In this document: positions 7,113 through 7,590 of the stretch, piece by piece
Numbering within the stretch: position 1 is the stretch's first letter
Layout: each line of letters opens with the position of its first letter
Assembly: GCA_938022485.1 (NCBI GenBank)
Contig: CALIEE010000119.1
Coordinates: 1-7,590 of the forward strand
Source: an uncultured bacterium
Lineage (GTDB): Bacteria; Bdellovibrionota_C; UBA2361; SZUA-149; CALKYB01
DNA length: 7,590 bases
Direction of reading: 5' to 3'
The notes under the pieces: model-generated
What the model was told of the DNA's origin: nothing
Seen by the model: only the letters and a program-made list of their open reading frames with translations
The model's database searches: none
Program-made: the position numbers and the translations under genes

Positions 7113-7233
7113 CTTCCACTATTCGTAATTCTTAGATTACTCTAGCTAGCAATAATCATGATATTCGATCACTGCAAGGACTATGAAGATTTTTTTTTCT
7201 TAGGACAATATAAGAGGTCTAAGGATTCCCGTC

Positions 7234-7590
7234 TTATTTACTCTCTTTATCTTTCTCAGCCGAATCTTGGTCCTCTGAGGGCTTCTCTTCCTTCTCGGCC
7301 TCTTTGCCCACAACCACCTGAGCTGGTCGAAGTAGCTTGTCCTTAAAGTGGTAAGCCTTTTTAAACTCTTCTAGAACTTTTCCAACCTTTTTGCCCTCAG
7401 TTGGAATGGTGGCAAGAGCTTCAGCCTTTTCGGGCTGGAAGTCTTGGCCGATTAAGCTCTCAGCTTTAATTTGATGTCTTTCTAAAACACTTTGTAGCTG
7501 AGTGCGAATTAGCTCAACGCCTTTAACAAATTCGTCCAGCGATCCTCTGTTCTCTTGGTTTAAGGCGAGCTCAAGTCCATCAGCCACATC
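7234..7590 (-). CDS. grpE: Nucleotide exchange factor GrpE, C-terminal part
   Basis: GrpE is the dimeric cofactor that opens the DnaK nucleotide cleft and releases ADP. The frame is open to the right window edge, so the 119 codons seen are the 3' part and the true start lies outside. A GTG near the edge (7587-7585) is an internal Val codon, not a start. The visible part covers the end of the long helix (VADGLELALN), the EFVKGVELIRTQLQSVLERH segment and the C-terminal beta domain ending LLRPAQVVVGK, the GrpE signature. The usual FDPxxHEA is degenerate here (FQPEKAEA), and the usual Gly-Tyr before the last strands reads Ala-Tyr. A highly charged Lys/Glu tail of about 27 residues (GKEAEKEEKPSEDQ...) extends past the folded domain. 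The position directly upstream of dnaK supports the call. An hrcA gene further upstream would be typical, but cannot be seen. Confidence 0.93.
   Translation of the reverse strand, partial: DVADGLELALNQENRGSLDEFVKGVELIRTQLQSVLERHQIKAESLIGQDFQPEKAEALATIPTEGKKVGKVLEEFKKAYHFKDKLLRPAQVVVGKEAEKEEKPSEDQDSAEKDKESK

Larger units (their letters stand above)
6962..7233. other. Non-coding region between grpE and dnaK
   Basis: This 272-base AT-rich gap has no supported gene; short plus-strand frames that cross it run antisense into dnaK or grpE. It holds several short inverted repeats: CTAAAT/ATTTAG (within 7060-7079), TTAAGA/TCTTAA (7029-7054), and the hairpin at 7089-7112. GCTAGC occurs twice (7108-7113 and 7145-7150). 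A run of nine T on the plus strand lies at 7190-7198 (A-tract in the direction of transcription). I found neither a CIRCE operator (TTAGCACTC-N9-GAGTGCTAA) nor a convincing sigma-32 or sigma-70 promoter. No intrinsic terminator follows grpE on the minus strand. A dnaK leader or promoter here is likely from its length, but I cannot place it. Confidence 0.6.

Noticed and set aside
6962..7233. CIRCE operator for HrcA upstream of dnaK
   Set aside because: Neither TTAGCACTC nor GAGTGCTAA or a close variant with a nine-base spacer is present; one could still lie upstream of grpE outside the window.
7190..7233. Terminator after grpE based on the run of nine T and nearby CTTAG/CTAAG pairing
   Set aside because: The run is T on the plus strand, so it is A in the direction of grpE transcription, which cannot give a U-tract; on the plus strand it precedes rather than follows the stem.
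7158..7346. Plus-strand open frame of 62 codons over the grpE 3' end and the gap
   Set aside because: Its second half is antisense to the charged GrpE tail, it has no convincing ribosome binding site, and the first part includes the T9 tract (poly-Phe).

Overview
The window holds a compact run of five protein genes, all on the minus strand. In transcription order (right to left) they are grpE (3' part), dnaK, dnaJ, a lipoprotein gene of the penicillin-binding-protein-activator (LppC/LpoA) type, and lon (5' part). The two end genes are cut by the window edges. I see no plus-strand gene, RNA gene, CRISPR array, insertion sequence or other sign of a mobile element.

The organism is a Gram-negative bacterium with a proteobacterial-type protein set. 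DnaK, DnaJ and Lon align by eye closely with the E. coli proteins (Walker A, Walker B and sensor residues of Lon fall within 1-2 residues of the E. coli numbering), and the lipoprotein has a lipobox without an inner-membrane retention Asp. The contiguous grpE-dnaK-dnaJ order differs from E. coli, where grpE is separate. Base composition is moderate, with AT-rich gaps. The tetranucleotide CTAG, scarce in enterobacteria, is common here. A lineage such as a former deltaproteobacterium or Bdellovibrionota-like group is a guess; the sequence does not settle it.

Layout: 7234-7590 is the GrpE C-terminal part. 6962-7233 is a 272-base AT-rich gap with short inverted repeats but no recognisable CIRCE operator or sigma-32 promoter. 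5051-6961 is complete dnaK. 5001-5041 is a strong intrinsic terminator hairpin. 3885-4976 is complete dnaJ. 3654-3884 is a 231-base gap with two inverted repeats and a consensus -10 box. 1746-3653 is the lipoprotein. 1653-1745 is a short gap. 1-1652 is the N-terminal and AAA+ part of Lon; its protease domain lies outside the window.

Together the genes form a protein quality-control locus. DnaJ delivers unfolded clients to DnaK, GrpE exchanges the DnaK nucleotide, and Lon degrades proteins that cannot be rescued. The lipoprotein is the odd member: its family works at the outer membrane on peptidoglycan synthesis. The most notable regulatory feature is the terminator between dnaK and dnaJ, with no space for a separate dnaJ promoter between terminator and gene. 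I did not find a previously undescribed system here; this is mainly conserved housekeeping sequence with some unexplained non-coding structure.
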